From JAYSFC01 sp041913505 (GTDB lineage: Bacteria > Pseudomonadota > Gammaproteobacteria > Burkholderiales > Burkholderiaceae_C), in the NCBI GenBank assembly GCA_041913505.1, contig JAYSFC010000145.1, positions 1-8,454 of the forward strand: DNA of 8,454 bases, read 5' to 3'. The position numbers were made by a program, and so were the translations under genes. The notes beneath the pieces are model-generated. The model was not told the origin of the DNA and searched no databases. It saw only the letters and a list, made by a program, of their open reading frames with translations. Position 1 is the stretch's first letter. Each line of letters starts with the position of its first letter. Shown piece after piece: positions 5,798 to 8,454 of this stretch.

Positions 5798-7663
5798 ATG
5801 GCGCTCCTGCAGATTTCCGAACCCGGCCAGTCCCCCGACCCGCACCAGCGGCGCATCGCGGTAGGCATCGACCTCGGCACCACGCATTCCCTGGTCGCCG
5901 CCGTGAAGAGCGGTGTGGCCGAGTGCCTGCCCGACGAACAAGGGCGCGTGCTGCTGCCGTCCATCGTGCGCTACCTCGACGGCGGCGGGCGCCAGATCGG
6001 CCACGACGCGGCGAAAGCCCAGGCTCAGGACGCGCGCAATACCATCGCCTCGGTCAAGCGCTTCATGGGCCGTGGCCTGGCCGACATCGCCGAGGCCGGC
6101 AAGCTGCCCTACGACTTCGTGCAGGAAAGCGGGCAGGGCGGTATGGTGGGCCTGGCCACGGTCGGTGGCACCAAGTCGCCCGTGGAGGTGAGCGCCGAGA
6201 TCCTCGCCACACTGCGCTATCGCGCCGAGGACACCTTCAACGCCGACCTGTACGGCGCCGTCATCACGGTGCCTGCCTATTTCGACGATGCCCAGCGCCA
6301 GGCCACCAAGGACGCGGCCCAGCTTGCGGGCATCCACCTGCTGCGCCTCATCAACGAGCCCACGGCGGCGGCCATTGCCTACGGCCTCGATAACGCGAGC
6401 GAGGGCATCTACGCCGTGTACGACCTGGGCGGCGGCACGTTCGATATCTCCATCCTGCGGCTCACGCGTGGGGTGTTCGAGGTCATTGCCACGGGCGGCG
6501 ATTCGGCCCTGGGCGGCGATGACTACGATGCCGCGCTGGCCGATTGGGCGCTGGGCCAGCTTGGCCTCGTGGCCGAGACACCGGCGGACAAGGCGGCCGC
6601 ACGCCTGGCGGCACGGGCGTGCAAGGAGGCCTTGACTGCTTCCGAAACCGTAGCATTTCATGTCCAACTGGAGCGGACTACAGCCCAATTGGATGTCAAA
6701 CGTACCGATTTTGAAGCCGCCACGGCCGCGCTCACGCAGCGCTCGCTTGCAGCCGTGCGGCGCGCGCTGCGCGACGCCCAACTCGGCAAGGACGAGGTGC
6801 AGGGCGTGGTCATGGTCGGCGGCTCCACGCGCATGCCCCAGGTGCAGCGCGCAGTGGGTGAGTTCTTTGGCCGCACGCCGCTCACCAACCTGAACCCCGA
6901 CGAAGTCGTGGCTCTGGGCGCGGCCATCCAGGCCAACCAGCTTGCCGGCAACGACGCGGCGGGCGACCTGCTGCTGCTCGACGTGATTCCGCTGTCGCTC
7001 GGCATCGAGACCATGGGCGGCCTCGTCGAGCGCATCGTGGCGCGCAACGAAACCATCCCCACGGCGCGTGCACAGGACTTCACAACCTACCAGGACGGCC
7101 AGACGGCACTGGCCATCCACGTGGTGCAGGGCGAGCGCGACCTGGTGCAGGACTGCCGCAGCCTTGCGCGCTTCGAACTGCGCGGCATCCCGCCCATGGC
7201 GGCGGGCGCGGCGCGCATCCGAGTCACGTTCACCGTGGATGCCGACGGCCTGCTCTCGGTGGGTGCCAAGGAGCTGACGAGCGGCGTCGAGGCCCACATC
7301 AACGTCAAGCCCTCGTACGGCCTGTCGGATGAGCAGATTGCGCGCATGCTGCAAGAAGGCTTTGCCACCGCCAGCGAGGACATGCGCGCGCGCGCCGTGG
7401 TCGAGGCGCGCGTGGATGCCGAGCGCATGCTGCTGGCCACGCAGAGCGCGCTCGACGTGGACGGCGATCTGCTGGCGGCCGGCGAGCGCGCGGCGGTCGA
7501 TGCGCTCATGTTGCAGTTGCGCGGCGTGCTCGGTGCCCAGGATGCCGCCGTGATCGAGGCCGCTACCGAGGCTCTGGCCAAAGGTACCGAGCCCTTTGCC
7601 GCCCAGCGCATGAACCGTGGCATCCGCGAGGCGCTCGCGGGCAAGAACGTGCAATCCCTCTGA
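5798..7663 (+). CDS. hscA: Fe-S assembly Hsp70 chaperone HscA
   Basis: HscA is the specialised Hsp70 that binds the LPPVK motif of IscU and uses ATP, with HscB, to release the assembled cluster. The 621-aa product (E. coli 616) begins MALLQISEPG, the typical HscA start rather than a DnaK one. The nucleotide-binding domain (about 20-385) shows phosphate loop 1 GIDLGTTHS at 23-31, phosphate loop 2 YDLGGGTFDIS from 208 and the adenosine loop VMVGGSTRMP from about 338. An interdomain linker rich in Leu (DLLLLDVIPLSLG) follows at about 390, then the substrate-binding domain and helical lid. The gene lies 65 bases after hscB beyond an inverted repeat and has no clear Shine-Dalgarno. A segment at about 6640-6712, in the subdomain just before the last nucleotide-binding motif, is visibly A/T-richer than the rest of the gene; the frame stays open. 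Confidence 0.97.
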   Translation: MALLQISEPGQSPDPHQRRIAVGIDLGTTHSLVAAVKSGVAECLPDEQGRVLLPSIVRYLDGGGRQIGHDAAKAQAQDARNTIASVKRFMGRGLADIAEAGKLPYDFVQESGQGGMVGLATVGGTKSPVEVSAEILATLRYRAEDTFNADLYGAVITVPAYFDDAQRQATKDAAQLAGIHLLRLINEPTAAAIAYGLDNASEGIYAVYDLGGGTFDISILRLTRGVFEVIATGGDSALGGDDYDAALADWALGQLGLVAETPADKAAARLAARACKEALTASETVAFHVQLERTTAQLDVKRTDFEAATAALTQRSLAAVRRALRDAQLGKDEVQGVVMVGGSTRMPQVQRAVGEFFGRTPLTNLNPDEVVALGAAIQANQLAGNDAAGDLLLLDVIPLSLGIETMGGLVERIVARNETIPTARAQDFTTYQDGQTALAIHVVQGERDLVQDCRSLARFELRGIPPMAAGAARIRVTFTVDADGLLSVGAKELTSGVEAHINVKPSYGLSDEQIARMLQEGFATASEDMRARAVVEARVDAERMLLATQSALDVDGDLLAAGERAAVDALMLQLRGVLGAQDAAVIEAATEALAKGTEPFAAQRMNRGIREALAGKNVQSL

Positions 7664-7691
7664 CCCCTTACAACGACAGCGGACTCCCCAC

Positions 7692-8030
7692 ATGCCGGTC
7701 ATCAAGATCCTGCCCCATCCCGAGTACTGCCCGAGCGGCGCCGAAATCTCCGCGCCCGCTGGCACTTCGATCTGCGAGGCGCTGCTCGACAACCATATCC
7801 AGATCGAGCACGCCTGCGACATGAGCTGCGCTTGCACGACCTGCCACGTGATCGTGCGCGAGGGCTATGCCTCGCTCAACCCGGCGGAGGAAGAGGAGGA
7901 AGATCTGCTGGACCGCGCCTGGGGCCTGGAGCCGCAGTCGCGCCTGTCGTGCCAGGCGATCCTGGCGCAGAAAGATCTCACGGTGGAGATCCCCAAGTAC
8001 TCGATCAACCACGCCAAGGAAAACCACTGA
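7692..8030 (+). CDS. fdx: ISC-type [2Fe-2S] ferredoxin
   Basis: This small cytoplasmic ferredoxin supplies electrons to the IscS-IscU machinery, probably for persulfide reduction and cluster coupling. The 112-aa product (E. coli Fdx 111) has the adrenodoxin-type ligand pattern Cys42-x5-Cys48-x2-Cys51 and Cys87, in EHACDMSCACTTCH and SRLSCQA. The non-ligand Cys46, also present in E. coli Fdx, is conserved. An acidic run EEEEEDLLD at about 66-74 fits the acidic partner-binding helix, and the tail EIPKYSINHAKENH is typical of ISC ferredoxins. It follows hscA by 28 bases with no strong ribosome site. Its stop overlaps the first base of dnaQ, and no iscX gene follows. Confidence 0.97.
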   Translation: MPVIKILPHPEYCPSGAEISAPAGTSICEALLDNHIQIEHACDMSCACTTCHVIVREGYASLNPAEEEEEDLLDRAWGLEPQSRLSCQAILAQKDLTVEIPKYSINHAKENH

Positions 8031-8454
8031 TGTCGCGCCAGATCGTTTTCGACACGGAAACCACGGGCCTGTCGGCCGAGAACGGTGACCGCATCATCGA
8101 AATCGGCTGCGTGGAGCTTGTCAACCGCAAGCTCACGGGCAACCACCTGCACCTGTACATCAACCCCGAACGCGACAGCCACGAGGACGCGCTGCGCGTG
8201 CACGGGCTGACCACCGAGTTCCTGCGCGACAAGCCCAAGTTTGCCGAGGTGGCCCAGGAAATCCTCGATTTCATGAAGGGCGCCGAGATCATCATCCACA
8301 ACGCGGCGTTCGACGTGGGCTTCATCAACAAGGAGCTGGAGCTGCTGGGCCACCCGCCGTGTGGCACCCAACTGGGGGGCCCACGCGACACCCAGGGCCA
8401 GGCCCCCGCGCTGTTACCGGGCCACCCCCACACCCGGGTCCCGCGGGGCGCCCC
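8030..8454 (+). CDS. dnaQ: DNA polymerase III epsilon subunit (proofreading exonuclease), 5' part
   Basis: DnaQ is the 3'-5' exonuclease that proofreads for the replicative polymerase. The frame starts at 8030, with the last A of the fdx stop as its first base (TGATG). AAGGA at 8016-8020, inside the end of fdx, is a good ribosome site 9 nt upstream, so translation is probably coupled. The N terminus lacks the few extra residues of the E. coli protein. Exo I is FDTETTGL (Asp8, Glu10) and Exo II is IHNAAFDVGFI (Asp95). In between, VELVNRKLTG and a DKPKFAEVA segment are family-like. The gene runs off the right edge, so Exo III and the clamp-binding region are not seen. From about codon 112 the sequence no longer follows the family although the frame stays open. 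This is probably sequence error rather than a real change. Confidence 0.9.
   Translation, partial: MSRQIVFDTETTGLSAENGDRIIEIGCVELVNRKLTGNHLHLYINPERDSHEDALRVHGLTTEFLRDKPKFAEVAQEILDFMKGAEIIIHNAAFDVGFINKELELLGHPPCGTQLGGPRDTQGQAPALLPGHPHTRVPRGA
8365..8454. other. Probable low-quality sequence at the window end
   Basis: Upstream of this point dnaQ reads cleanly. Here the frame stays open but only islands of the expected protein remain: DT, an Ala, and LLPG where DTLAMAxELFPG-like residues are expected in this family. The DNA gains an excess of C and G runs (GGGGGG, CCCCC, CCCGGG, CGGGG) and loses nearly all A/T. That pattern suits a degraded read or contig end better than biology. Residue-level conclusions from these bases should not be drawn. 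Confidence 0.6.

Noticed and set aside
5639..7837. Long open frame (732 codons) antisense to hscA, spanning the ends of hscB and fdx
   Set aside because: Same shadow effect; it overlaps three well-supported genes and has no family resemblance.
8028..8454. iscX expected after fdx
   Set aside because: The sequence after fdx reads as DnaQ with Exo I and Exo II motifs; no IscX-like frame on either strand.
1..8454. Mobile elements, CRISPR, tRNA or a novel defence-type system
   Set aside because: Every long stretch is explained by conserved housekeeping genes with normal lengths; no terminal repeats, transposase, repeat-spacer pattern or tRNA fold was seen.

Overview
The window is high-GC DNA (clearly above 60 percent) from the main chromosome of a betaproteobacterium, most likely family Comamonadaceae (Acidovorax, Comamonas or Alicycliphilus type). 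I base this on the character of the encoded proteins, the aromatic aminotransferase start divergent from uvrB, and a complete isc operon that runs into dnaQ. All genes are recognisable housekeeping genes. I see no mobile element, CRISPR array, tRNA, rRNA or foreign cassette, and no previously undescribed multi-gene system. The points of interest are regulatory: leader, spacer and terminator structures in the isc operon.

Layout. Positions 1-70 (minus strand) hold the first codons of an aromatic amino acid aminotransferase. After a 110-bp divergent spacer, uvrB (181-2274, plus) encodes the damage-recognition helicase-like subunit of nucleotide excision repair. A 252-bp spacer follows. It holds a weak uvrB terminator, an extended -10 promoter, an overlapping candidate IscR operator, and a leader of about 160 nt with hairpins and a possible 40-codon Cys-containing ORF. 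Then come iscR, iscS, iscU, iscA, hscB, hscA and fdx on the plus strand (2527-8030). dnaQ (from 8030, plus) overlaps fdx by one base and runs off the window.

How the genes work together. IscR senses the [2Fe-2S] status of the cell and should repress its own operon. IscS takes sulfur from cysteine, IscU is the scaffold on which clusters are built, Fdx supplies electrons, and HscA with its J-protein HscB releases the cluster from IscU. IscA is an A-type carrier. The E. coli eighth gene, iscX, is absent and dnaQ takes its position. A strong intrinsic terminator lies between iscA and hscB, and a second terminator-like structure lies between hscB and hscA. The operon is therefore probably not transcribed evenly, with iscRSUA favoured over hscBA-fdx.

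Caution. The last ~90 bases (about 8365-8454) stay in the dnaQ frame but lose the family sequence and become C/G-run rich. This looks like poor sequence at a contig end.
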